A DNA stretch of 5,574 bases from Acidobacteriota bacterium (GCA_029777145.1 JAKOSS010000285.1:1-5574), one strand, 5' to 3'; counted from the stretch's first letter, positions 1-5,573 are shown. Numbers and translations are program-made. Notes: generated from the sequence alone by a model not told the origin.

Positions 1-145
1 TCCGCTCGAATCCCAAATCTCCGATCCGAAGATGCTCGACGAATGCCGCCACCGCCCGCACCGGATTGTCCTCGCTGATGTACTCGTCCAGACTCACCGG
101 AAACATCACCTGCTGCTCCCTCGCCACTCCCCTGATGTATCCCAT
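1..145 (-). CDS. IS1182-like family transposase, N-terminal part (cut by the window edge)
   Basis: These are the first 48 codons of a DDE-type transposase, which cuts and pastes its own element by binding the terminal inverted repeats. The reading frame runs from an ATG at 145 to the window edge without a stop. The peptide begins MGYIRGVAREQQ and contains the segment EDNPVRAV (residues 25-32) followed by a DLGF segment (43-46). That pattern, roughly P-x-x-L-D-x-x-I-x-E-D-N-P-V-R, is typical of the N-terminal domain found in IS1182/IS5-like transposases. The catalytic DDE residues are not in the window, so intactness cannot be judged. A TAGAAT hexamer (complement of 155-160) lies just upstream and could be a -10 box. 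No strong Shine-Dalgarno is seen. Confidence 0.8.
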   Translation of the reverse strand, partial: MGYIRGVAREQQVMFPVSLDEYISEDNPVRAVAAFVEHLRIGDLGFER

Positions 146-200
146 ACAAGGAATATTCTAACCCGAGATGCTAAAATCTGAACGAGTTTTGACACAGCCT
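1..200 (-). mobile_element. Left end of an IS1182-like insertion sequence (partial)
   Basis: This is the promoter-proximal end of an insertion sequence whose transposase reads leftward out of the window. Two things place its outer edge near position 200. Read on the minus strand, the edge begins AGGCTGTGTCAAAA, which resembles the GGCTGT-type terminal inverted repeats of IS1182-like elements (from memory, not searched). Also, from position 201 the sequence matches a second copy of a local repeat (406-456; 48 of 51 bases identical), and the match stops abruptly at 200/201. The other terminus and any target-site duplication lie outside the window, so the exact boundary could shift by a base or two. 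Confidence 0.7.
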
Positions 201-251
201 CGTAAGCCCACGGTTCGACGCCCAGAAGATCCGGGAGTCGCGTCAGCGACG
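201..251 (+). repeat. IS-truncated copy of the palindromic repeat
   Basis: This 51-nt segment matches 406-456 at 48 positions. It begins in the loop side of the CCGTGGGC hairpin and lacks the left half of that stem, which should lie just upstream. Insertion-sequence DNA stands there instead. The far half of the interrupted repeat should sit on the other side of the IS, outside the window. Confidence 0.8.
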
Positions 252-302
252 TGACATTTGGGAATCGGGATTGCGGATTTCGGAATGCGGAATCCGCAAT
301 TC

Positions 303-465
303 GGATTTGTGATTTCGGATTTGATCCTTCCCAACGCTAAATCCGCTCAATATTGCATTCGCCCGTCAACAAGTCGCGAAGCGACGGCACCCACATAGCC
401 GTGGGCGTAAGCCCACGGTTCGACACCCAAAAGATTCGGGAGTCGCGTCAGCGACGACAGAGCAT
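303..465 (+). repeat. Left arm of a large imperfect inverted repeat
   Basis: This arm matches the reverse complement of about 782-945. The best part, 355-418, differs from the complement of the other arm at only four positions. The match continues, with small gaps, to the shared AGAGCAT end at 465. Outside 355 it weakens but resumes at an 11-nt perfect stretch (317-327, matched by 918-928). The arm contains one CCGTGGGC hairpin (399-418) and two GTCGC hairpins (373-385 and 442-455). The 316-nt interior (466-781) holds different hairpins. Two copies of one element inserted in opposite directions would explain it. Confidence 0.8.
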
Positions 466-497
466 CTGGGATGTGGGATTTGGGATTTGGGAATTCT

Positions 498-527
498 GCA
501 ACTCGCATGAGTTGCGCGTTCACGCGC
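498..527. other. Two overlapping small hairpins
   Basis: A 7-bp stem GCAACTC/GAGTTGC (498-504 with 509-515, loop GCAT) runs directly into a 5-bp stem GCGCG/CGCGC (514-518 with 523-527, loop TTCA). They share two bases, so both cannot be fully formed at once. They lie in the interior of the large inverted repeat. No T-run follows, so they do not look like terminators. Confidence 0.5.
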
Positions 528-567
528 GACGTACATTGGCGAACGAAAGTTGGACCACGCGACCGAG

Positions 568-656
568 GTCGCTTTCAGCGACAGGAAACCATTCGGATCA
601 GACACCCGAGGTTCGCTTCGCTGCGCCTCGGGCTTTAGTACTTATCGCCTTCGGCG
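568..656. other. Run of three hairpins in the repeat interior
   Basis: Three perfect short stems follow one another: GTCGCT/AGCGAC (568-573 with 577-582), CCCGAGG/CCTCGGG (605-611 with 626-632) and CGCC/GGCG (646-649 with 653-656). No gene is recognised. The first uses the same GTCGC stem as seven other hairpins in this intergenic region. The middle one is followed only by CTTTAG, a poor terminator tail. Confidence 0.5.
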
Positions 657-781
657 AATTCGCCTCGTATTTCTGGGGATAGCGGGCGCAGAGCGCCTCT
701 TCCTGACCTGCGAATGTGTTTGTAGAGTTGTGCAATTTGTCGGCCTTCGTCCAATCGCAAATCGGCATTCGAAAATTGCAA

Positions 782-945
782 ATGCTCTGTCGCTGACGCG
801 ACTCTGGGAATCCCTAGCCTGCGTTCCGTGGGCTGACGCCCACGGCTATGTCGATGCCGTCGCTTTGCGACTTGTTGACGGGCGAATGCGGGTATTGGGC
901 GGATCTTTTGGTGTGGAGGATCAAATCCGCAATCCCAAATCACAC
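782..945 (-). repeat. Right arm of the large imperfect inverted repeat
   Basis: This is the opposite-orientation copy of 303-465. It begins ATGCTCTGTC, the complement of the other arm's end, and includes GTCGC hairpins at 789-802 and 859-871 and the CCGTGGGC hairpin at 826-845. Its middle section (803-825) has diverged most from the left arm. Hairpin stems are better conserved between the arms than the sequence between them. Confidence 0.8.
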
Positions 946-1079
946 ATCCCAAATGCGATGTCGATGCCGTCGCTTCGCGACTTGTTGACGGGCTAATCCA
1001 AAATCGAGATCAAATCCGAAATCCCAAATCCGAATTCCCAACTGCGACGTTGATGCCGTCGCGTTGCGACTCGTTGGCG
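848..1079 (+). repeat. Three direct copies of a roughly 36-nt palindromic unit
   Basis: Copies lie at 848-883, 958-993 and 1048-1079. Each has the form TGATGCCGTCGC-NNN-GCGACT/C-TGTTGACGGGC, the last being shortened and changed to CTCGTTGGCG. The three loops are TTT, TTC and GTT while the flanking 5-bp stem stays constant. A fourth copy runs in the opposite direction near 361-396. The intervals between copies (74 and 54 nt) differ in length and are made of AATCCC-type words. Confidence 0.7.
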
Positions 1080-1110
1080 TTCGGATCAATGGTTGAGCGG
1101 ACTAGGAGAA

Positions 1111-1191
1111 GTTTGGGAAGTTTGGGAAGTTTGGGAAGGTTGGGAAGTTTGGGAAGTTTGGGAAGTTTGGGAAGTTTGGGAAGTTTGGGAA
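1111..1191 (+). repeat. 9-nt minisatellite, nine units of GTTTGGGAA
   Basis: Nine head-to-tail units fill exactly 81 nt. Eight are identical and the fourth (1138-1146) reads GGTTGGGAA. A partial unit, AGGAGAA, precedes the array. Such uniformity suggests recent slippage or gene-conversion expansion. Although the unit is three codons long, no start signal or surrounding gene suggests it is translated. Confidence 0.95.
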
Positions 1192-1218
1192 GAGAGGACG
1201 CATTCTTTCTGAACTAAC

Positions 1219-1272
1219 TTCCTGAACTTCCTGAACTTCCCAAACTTCCTGAACTTCCTGAACTTCCTGAAC
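1219..1272 (+). repeat. 9-nt minisatellite, six units of TTCCTGAAC, opposed to the first array
   Basis: Six head-to-tail units fill 54 nt. Five are TTCCTGAAC and the third (1237-1245) is TTCCCAAAC, which is the exact reverse complement of the unit in the array at 1111-1191. A degenerate unit precedes it (TTTCTGAAC, 1206-1214). The spacer between the two arrays is 1192-1218. The array ends 10 nt past the stop codon of the 3-hydroxybutyryl-CoA dehydrogenase gene, so it probably lies in that gene's 3' untranslated region. Confidence 0.95.
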
Positions 1273-1282
1273 TAGGGCACGG

Positions 1283-2131
1283 CTATTGGTATTCGTAAAA
1301 TCCCTTTCCGGTCTTGCGTCCGAGCCAGCCGGCGTCGACCATCTTCACGAGCAGCGGGCACGGCCGATATTTCGGATCGCCGAGTCCTTCGTGCATCACG
1401 CGCAGGATCGCGAGACAGACGTCCAAGCCGATAAAATCAGCCAAAGTAAGCGGTCCCATCGGATGATTCATGCCGAGTTTCATGATCCCGTCGATGCTCT
1501 CGCGTGTCGCGACGCCCTCATAGAGCGCATAGACCGCTTCGTTGATCATCGGAAGCAGGATGCGGTTCGCGACGAACCCCGGAAAGTCCTGACAATCAAG
1601 CGGCGTTTTTCCGAGCTTTTCCGAAAGCTCGTGAACCTTCGCGTAGGTTTCGTCCGATGTCGCGATCCCGCGGATGACCTCGATCAGTTTCATCAGCGGA
1701 ACAGGGTTCATGAAATGCATCCCGATGACCTTGTCCGGTCGTTTCGTGACGGCCGCGATCTTCGTGATCGAGATCGACGATGTATTCGACGCGAGGATCG
1801 CATCCGGACCGGCGATCGAATCAAGTTTCTCGAAGATCTGCTTCTTGATCTCAAAGTTCTCGGTCGCCGCCTCGACGATCAGAAAGCAGTCTTTGAGACC
1901 CTCAAGATCGGTCGTCGTGCTGATCCGCCCGAGGATCTCGCTCTTCTGTTCCTCGGTCATCGTTTCCTTTTTTACAAAGCGGTCGAGACTCTTGCCGATC
2001 GTCTCGACCCCGCGTGTTACAAACTCTTCTTTGATGTCGCACATGACGACGTCGAAACCGTTCGCCGCGGCAGTCTGCGCGATGCCGTTGCCCATCGTTC
2101 CGGCGCCGATAACTCCAATTATTCCAGTCAT
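1283..2131 (-). CDS. hbd: 3-hydroxybutyryl-CoA dehydrogenase
   Basis: This cytoplasmic enzyme interconverts (S)-3-hydroxybutyryl-CoA and acetoacetyl-CoA with NAD(P)H, in butanoate and short-chain fatty-acid metabolism. The protein is 282 aa, the usual length for single-domain Hbd/PaaH-type enzymes. The N-terminal Rossmann fold shows GAGTMG (residues 9-14) and an Asp at 32 after strand two, favouring NAD(H). The catalytic set is present: SNTSS (115-119) with the probable catalytic Ser118, His139 in GMHFMNPVP, Glu151, and Asn189 in FVANRIL. The C-terminal dimerisation domain has [16 protein letters not shown] (222-237) and ends [11 protein letters not shown]. The frame is open upstream to a GTG at 2206, but the ATG at 2131 matches family starts and has a good ribosome-binding site. 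It lies 111 nt downstream of the asparagine-synthetase-like gene. The thiolase that makes its substrate is two genes upstream. Confidence 0.95.
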   Translation of the reverse strand: MTGIIGVIGAGTMGNGIAQTAAANGFDVVMCDIKEEFVTRGVETIGKSLDRFVKKETMTEEQKSEILGRISTTTDLEGLKDCFLIVEAATENFEIKKQIFEKLDSIAGPDAILASNTSSISITKIAAVTKRPDKVIGMHFMNPVPLMKLIEVIRGIATSDETYAKVHELSEKLGKTPLDCQDFPGFVANRILLPMINEAVYALYEGVATRESIDGIMKLGMNHPMGPLTLADFIGLDVCLAILRVMHEGLGDPKYRPCPLLVKMVDAGWLGRKTGKGFYEYQ

Positions 2132-2140
2132 TTTGATAAT

Positions 2141-2146
2141 TTCCTT
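2141..2146 (-). promoter_or_regulatory. Ribosome-binding site of the dehydrogenase gene
   Basis: AAGGAA on the minus strand lies 9 nt before the ATG at 2131. It decides the start: the longer GTG alternative at 2206 has no comparable site and would add 25 residues not seen in this family. Confidence 0.65.
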
Positions 2147-2178
2147 TTGATAAGTTTCGGTTGCGAATCCGTACTTAA

Positions 2179-2208
2179 AAGATACCGCATCGCGAGGCAG
2201 CGGCACAA
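2179..2208 (-). promoter_or_regulatory. Possible sigma70-type promoter for the dehydrogenase gene
   Basis: On the minus strand TTGTGC (2208-2203) and TATCTT (2184-2179) are separated by 18 nt, about 48 nt before the start codon. The match to TTGACA/TATAAT is only partial. It would allow transcription independent of the upstream gene. Confidence 0.3.
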
Positions 2209-2242
2209 ACGGAATGGGCGTGAACGCACTTGCGGACGGCGC

Positions 2243-3970
2243 TCAGCGACAGCTGCGGTTGTACTCTTCGAAGACGCGGGCGGTATCGATCAGGTAACTG
2301 TAATCCCTGAATCCTGAACGGTGTATAAGGTACGCGAGCCGCAGTTTCGTCTTGCTCAAAACTCCGCGCGGAAAATCGGGAGAGCGGAAAAGCCGCCGGG
2401 CGTCTTCACGCACCTTCCTGGTCAGGGAATCCTGCTCCGATTGCCGGTAGCCCGCGTCCCATTGATACAGAAGTTCGTCCTCGACCGGGACCGGGCACGG
2501 CTCGTGACCCGGGTATGATTGCCACGGAACCGCTCTTACCTCCGGTTGAAAACACTCGAGCCATTTCAGGTAGAAGCGATGCCCGATACAGAGATCGACC
2601 GGGGTCGACATGATCACCCGGATGACCTCGGCGTCAAAGAACGGAAGCTGAAACTCCCGCCGATGGAGATCGATGTTCTCGAAATGAACGTGAAGTTTCC
2701 GCCGCTGTTCGTTGAGCAGGAGATAGAGGTAGAAATTGCGGGCGGGCTCACAGGCCGCAAACTGTGCGAATTCTTCGCGGATTCCCTGCCGGATCAGATC
2801 CATCGGTTCGCGGACAGAATTCTGACGAAAGATCCGTGAAGTAATAAAGACTTCCTCGACGTCGAAATAGGCGTCGATCGCATCGTCGATCCGTCCGCGG
2901 CGCATCGCCGAGACGACGGATCGTGCGACCTGGACGTGTCCGAGCGCAACGCTCCCGCCCTCGCCGCTCCAGACGATGTTCTCGCGTTCGACCGCAACGG
3001 AATCGCGTGACGAAGACCGCTCCCAGGCATTTGCGATGAGTGCCGAATAATCCGGAACGTGATCGCCTTGTTCTTTCGGGACCTCGTTGTGAACGGTTCC
3101 GATCTTGGCCGCAAACATCCCTCCAAAAACGAGATCCTGGGTGCCCGGACGCGCAAAATTGAAGGTGTGGACCTGGGCGCGGCGTTTCAGCGATGCGACG
3201 ACGCAGCGTGAATCGAGACCGCCGCTCAGGTACGCGATCGTTCCACGGTCGCTGCCCAAACGAAGATCCACCGCGTCCGAGAATGACCGGTAAAGCCGTT
3301 CCGCAAGTTCGGTTTCAGATAGTTCCGACGTTCCGATTTCGTCCCATTTCCAGTAACGGCATCGCAATGTGCGGTCGGGGCGAAACTGGAGGATCTCGCC
3401 GCCGCGCATCGCGAAGATATTCTCGTACGGCGTGCGGTCACCGAGCGGATAACCGAGCGCGACATTTTCGACCGTTCCGCGGACGCTCAGCCGCCGTGTG
3501 ACGAACGACAGCCCGCGCAGTATCCGGAGCGCCGTCGAGAAGACGACAAAATCGTCGCAGATGCAGTAAAACAACTGCCGCACGCCGAGTTTGTCCGCGA
3601 CCAACGTCAGCGCGTCTTTCTGAAGGCTCACGATGCAGAAGGTTCCCCGGGTTGTCTTCAGATGATCGGTTCGCCCGGCGGCGATCTCCTCGTGGATCTT
3701 GCGGAGATCGGCGGTTCGGTCCGGCGGACCCTGTGTTGCCGTTGCAAGCGTTTCGCCGGCAAGTATCGAAATTCCATCGGCGGCATCGCGTACGATTCCA
3801 GATCCGTGAAACGCTCCGACATCCGCCGAGAAGATCGCCGTCCGGTCATTGAGGAATTCCTCGATCGCGAGTCCCGGCGCGCGGACAAGCAATTCGCGCA
3901 GTTCTTTGGAAAACTCGCGCAGTTTCGGCGCCCTAGACGACAGGAAATGAATTCCGGCGATTATTGACAT
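2243..3970 (-). CDS. Asparagine-synthetase-like protein with Cys-less glutaminase domain
   Basis: The 575-aa protein has the two-domain plan of asparagine synthetase B: an N-terminal Ntn/class II glutamine-amidotransferase fold (about 1-200) and a C-terminal ATP-pyrophosphatase synthetase domain (about 225-520). The ATP loop is clear, YLSGGLDSR at 247-255. SGEGGSVALG (335-344) corresponds to the SGEGADELFGG motif but lacks its Asp-Glu. QLPFFDAEVIRVIMSTP (441-457) is also family-typical. The start is fixed by alignment of MSIIAGI with the usual MCGIAGI, so the catalytic Cys at position 2 is Ser here. Glutamine hydrolysis is therefore unlikely. Free ammonia or a non-amidation reaction, as in beta-lactam synthetase or lasso-peptide cyclases, is possible. 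I see no lasso-type precursor or protease gene beside it. No membrane segment or signal peptide is visible. The real substrate is unknown; many such proteins act in surface-polysaccharide or secondary-metabolite loci. No convincing promoter or Shine-Dalgarno is seen upstream. Confidence 0.85.
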   Translation of the reverse strand: MSIIAGIHFLSSRAPKLREFSKELRELLVRAPGLAIEEFLNDRTAIFSADVGAFHGSGIVRDAADGISILAGETLATATQGPPDRTADLRKIHEEIAAGRTDHLKTTRGTFCIVSLQKDALTLVADKLGVRQLFYCICDDFVVFSTALRILRGLSFVTRRLSVRGTVENVALGYPLGDRTPYENIFAMRGGEILQFRPDRTLRCRYWKWDEIGTSELSETELAERLYRSFSDAVDLRLGSDRGTIAYLSGGLDSRCVVASLKRRAQVHTFNFARPGTQDLVFGGMFAAKIGTVHNEVPKEQGDHVPDYSALIANAWERSSSRDSVAVERENIVWSGEGGSVALGHVQVARSVVSAMRRGRIDDAIDAYFDVEEVFITSRIFRQNSVREPMDLIRQGIREEFAQFAACEPARNFYLYLLLNEQRRKLHVHFENIDLHRREFQLPFFDAEVIRVIMSTPVDLCIGHRFYLKWLECFQPEVRAVPWQSYPGHEPCPVPVEDELLYQWDAGYRQSEQDSLTRKVREDARRLFRSPDFPRGVLSKTKLRLAYLIHRSGFRDYSYLIDTARVFEEYNRSCR

Positions 3971-4013
3971 ACGAACAAGCAGGTAAAACTACGAATCACG
4001 CCGATATCGAAGA

Positions 4014-4069
4014 AAAATGCCCCGTGGACCGGAGATATCATTCTCACATCCGGTCCGCAGGGGCATTTT
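4014..4069 (-). terminator. Rho-independent terminator after the thiolase gene
   Basis: A long hairpin starts 19 nt past the thiolase stop. The outer stem is AAAATGCCCC/GGGGCATTTT (4014-4023 with 4060-4069). After a small internal mismatch, the inner stem is GGACCGGA/TCCGGTCC (4026-4033 with 4049-4056), with a 15-nt loop. On the minus strand the stem is followed by a run of five T. A/T runs on both sides mean it could also work in the opposite direction. It separates the thiolase transcript from the asparagine-synthetase-like gene, whose start is 43 nt further on. Confidence 0.8.
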
Positions 4070-4088
4070 CATATTAACCGCTCTTTGA

Positions 4089-5270
4089 TCAGCGGGTTAC
4101 GGCCATCGCGACCGAGTTGCCGCCGCCGAGACAAAGTCCGGCAACACCGCGGGTTGCGCCGCGGCGCTTCATTTCGTACAGGAGCGTTGTCAGGATACGG
4201 CTTCCTGAATTTCCGATGGCGTGACCCATCGCGACCGCGCCGCCGTTGACATTGACACGTTCGGGATCGATCCCGAGTTCCTTCATCACGCCGAGCGCCT
4301 GAACCGAGAAGGCTTCGTTCAGTTCGAAAAGTTCGACGTCAGAGAGTTCCCAACCGGCCTTCGAGACCGCCCGGCGGACTCCCTCGACGGGCGCGAGCAT
4401 GATGTATTTCGGCTCGATCCCGGAAGTCGCGTACGAGACGATCCTTCCGAGCGGTTCGATCCCGAGTTCCGCCGCTTTTTCCGCTGATGTTACGACAACC
4501 GCCGAAGCGCCGTCGTTCACGCCGGGGGCGTTCCCCGCCGTCACCGTTCCGCCGTCACGCTTGAACGCGGGTTTGAGTTTAGCGAGCCCGTCGGCGGTCG
4601 TGTCCGGGCGGACTGGTTCGTCGTAATTGAGAACGATCGGGTCGCCTTTCTTCTGCGGGATCTCGATCGGAACGATCTCGTCCGCAAAGCGTCCTTCAGA
4701 CTGCGCCGCCGCGGCCTTTTGGTGCGAACCGGCGGCGAATTCGTCCTGTTCGCCGCGCGTGATCTGGTGTTTCTCGGCGACCACCTCGCCGGTGTTCCCC
4801 ATGTGCCAGTTCTCGAACGGGCACCAGAGGCCGTCGGTGATCATGAGGTCCGTCACCGTTTGATTTCCCATCCGGTAACCGTCGCGCGCGCCGGGCATCG
4901 CATACGGGATGTTCGACATCGATTCCATGCCGCCGGCGACGACGAAATCCGCATTGCCGAGTTGGATCGCTTGGGCGGCGAGACTGACGGCGCGGAGTCC
5001 CGAACCGCACACCATATTGACCGTCAACGCCGACACTTCCGGCGGAAGTCCGGCCTTGAGCGCGGCCTGGCGCGCCGGTGCCTGGCCGAGACCGGCCTGC
5101 ACGACGCATCCCATGATCACTTCGTCGACCTTGTCGGGTGTGATGCCGGCCCGGTTGACCGCTTCGCGCACCGCGATCGCGCCGAGATCGGTCGCGCTGA
5201 AGCCTTTCAACAATCCCTGAAACTTGCCCGTCGGCGTCCGGACCGCACTGATGATAACCGCTTCTTTCAT
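4089..5270 (-). CDS. thlA: Acetyl-CoA C-acetyltransferase (thiolase)
   Basis: This cytoplasmic thiolase condenses two acetyl-CoA into acetoacetyl-CoA, or cleaves acetoacetyl-CoA in degradation. Its 393 aa match the family. Catalytic residues are all visible: Cys88 in [10 protein letters not shown] (nucleophile that is acetylated), His156 in NWHMGNT, Asn318 in NEAF (318-321), His350 in GGAVAMGH, and Cys380 in LCLGGGN (general acid/base). Two signature positions differ from the commonest form: GHAIGNSG rather than GHPIGASG, and [10 protein letters not shown] rather than CIGGGMGIA. Both changes spare the catalytic side chains. The start ATG gives the standard [16 protein letters not shown]-terminus. 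Its product is the substrate of the dehydrogenase encoded about 2 kb downstream on the same strand. It probably forms its own transcription unit, since a strong terminator follows it. Confidence 0.96.
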   Translation of the reverse strand: MKEAVIISAVRTPTGKFQGLLKGFSATDLGAIAVREAVNRAGITPDKVDEVIMGCVVQAGLGQAPARQAALKAGLPPEVSALTVNMVCGSGLRAVSLAAQAIQLGNADFVVAGGMESMSNIPYAMPGARDGYRMGNQTVTDLMITDGLWCPFENWHMGNTGEVVAEKHQITRGEQDEFAAGSHQKAAAAQSEGRFADEIVPIEIPQKKGDPIVLNYDEPVRPDTTADGLAKLKPAFKRDGGTVTAGNAPGVNDGASAVVVTSAEKAAELGIEPLGRIVSYATSGIEPKYIMLAPVEGVRRAVSKAGWELSDVELFELNEAFSVQALGVMKELGIDPERVNVNGGAVAMGHAIGNSGSRILTTLLYEMKRRGATRGVAGLCLGGGNSVAMAVTR

Positions 5271-5282
5271 AATTATTTTATG

Positions 5283-5288
5283 TTCCTT
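5283..5288 (-). promoter_or_regulatory. Ribosome-binding site of the thiolase gene
   Basis: AAGGAA on the minus strand lies 12 nt before the ATG at 5270, a slightly long spacing through an A/T-rich stretch. The N-terminus itself makes the start secure. Confidence 0.5.
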
Positions 5289-5322
5289 GAAGTGAAAAAA
5301 TTAGTTCTTATCAACAAGTTCC

Positions 5323-5351
5323 AGTTTAGGATTTTTGGGACTCCCGTTCAA
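5323..5351 (-). promoter_or_regulatory. Possible sigma70-type promoter of the thiolase gene
   Basis: On the minus strand TTGAAC (5351-5346) and TAAACT (5328-5323) are separated by 17 nt. A small palindrome, GGGACTCCC at 5337-5345, fills part of the spacer, where a regulator could bind. Match quality is moderate and there is no independent support. Confidence 0.35.
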
Positions 5352-5438
5352 ATGAGGTGATTTTCGATTTTGGATGGATGAACCCGCCCCATGTGTTAGT
5401 GTAACGTTCTTTCTGTAAATTCATTCTTGCCGTTGAGG

Positions 5439-5472
5439 CGGAACCTTCGAAACCGAGGTTTCGGAGGTTCCG
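5439..5472. other. Near-perfect 16-bp hairpin in the right intergenic region
   Basis: Positions 5439-5454 pair with 5457-5472 over 16 bp, with a single T-C difference that becomes a wobble pair in plus-strand RNA. The central two bases are GA. It is followed by GC-rich self-complementary sequence (5480-5497) and not by a T-run, so it is not a standard terminator. It may be another member of a palindromic repeat family or a leader structure for a plus-strand gene. Confidence 0.6.
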
Positions 5473-5507
5473 GACGAAGCGGCGGGCCGCAGCCGCGATT
5501 GCAAAGC

Positions 5508-5573
5508 GCGGGTCAGGCGTGGTTTTCTTTTTGGTGACGAAACTAAAAAGGAGAAACCGCGAACATGACCCGC
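5508..5573. repeat. Nested inverted repeat around a possible translation start
   Basis: The outer arms GCGGGTCA/TGACCCGC (5508-5515 with 5566-5573) are perfect. Inside them an imperfect stem (about 5519-5535 with 5542-5560) closes on the loop GACGAA. The inner right arm contains AAGGAG (5548-5553). The outer right arm contains the last two bases of ATG 5565-5567. The structure could be an interspersed palindrome or a fold controlling translation of the gene that starts here. Confidence 0.5.

Larger units (their letters stand above)
201..1080. repeat. Gene-free mosaic of palindromic repeats
   Basis: I see no credible protein gene in these 880 bases. Open frames exist on both strands (for example 353-682 and 550-996, plus), but they run through repeats and share no recognisable domain. 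The segment is built from recurring modules: GTCGC/GCGAC hairpins, a CCGTGGGC/GCCCACGG hairpin, GTTGACGGGC ends, and loose AATCCC/GGGATT word runs whose strand flips from the left half to the right half. Copies occur in both orientations. This looks like a cluster of REP-like, non-autonomous interspersed repeats, an inference from architecture because I cannot count copies elsewhere in the genome. Confidence 0.75.

Noticed and set aside
8..28. AATCCC-type words inside the transposase gene as part of the intergenic repeat family
   Set aside because: They encode the family-typical DLGF segment of the transposase, so the resemblance is probably coincidence.
353..996. Plus- and minus-strand open frames of 79-148 codons in the left intergenic region
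   Set aside because: They run through palindromic repeats and low-complexity words, show no domain, and overlap each other on both strands. They are best explained as chance frames in GC-rich repeats.
848..1079. CRISPR-like array of 36-nt repeats
   Set aside because: There are only three diverging copies, with unequal intervals of 74 and 54 nt made of shared low-complexity words. There is no cas gene, and an inverted copy lies nearby.
1111..1272. Coding repeat (tripeptide repeats) or origin-type iterons
   Set aside because: There is no start or enclosing gene for a repeat protein. The 9-nt period is short for iterons, and no replication protein or DnaA-box cluster is seen.
2132..2206. Longer dehydrogenase starting at GTG 2206
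   Set aside because: It would add 25 residues absent from the family and has no ribosome-binding site, while the ATG at 2131 has both a good site and the expected N-terminus.
1286..2317. Plus-strand open frame of 343 codons opposite the dehydrogenase
   Set aside because: It is the antisense shadow of a clear, fully conserved enzyme. Its translation is rich in Arg and Asp with no recognisable motif.
4719..5360. Plus-strand open frame of 213 codons opposite the thiolase
   Set aside because: It is antisense to a well-supported thiolase gene and has an Arg/His-rich shadow composition.
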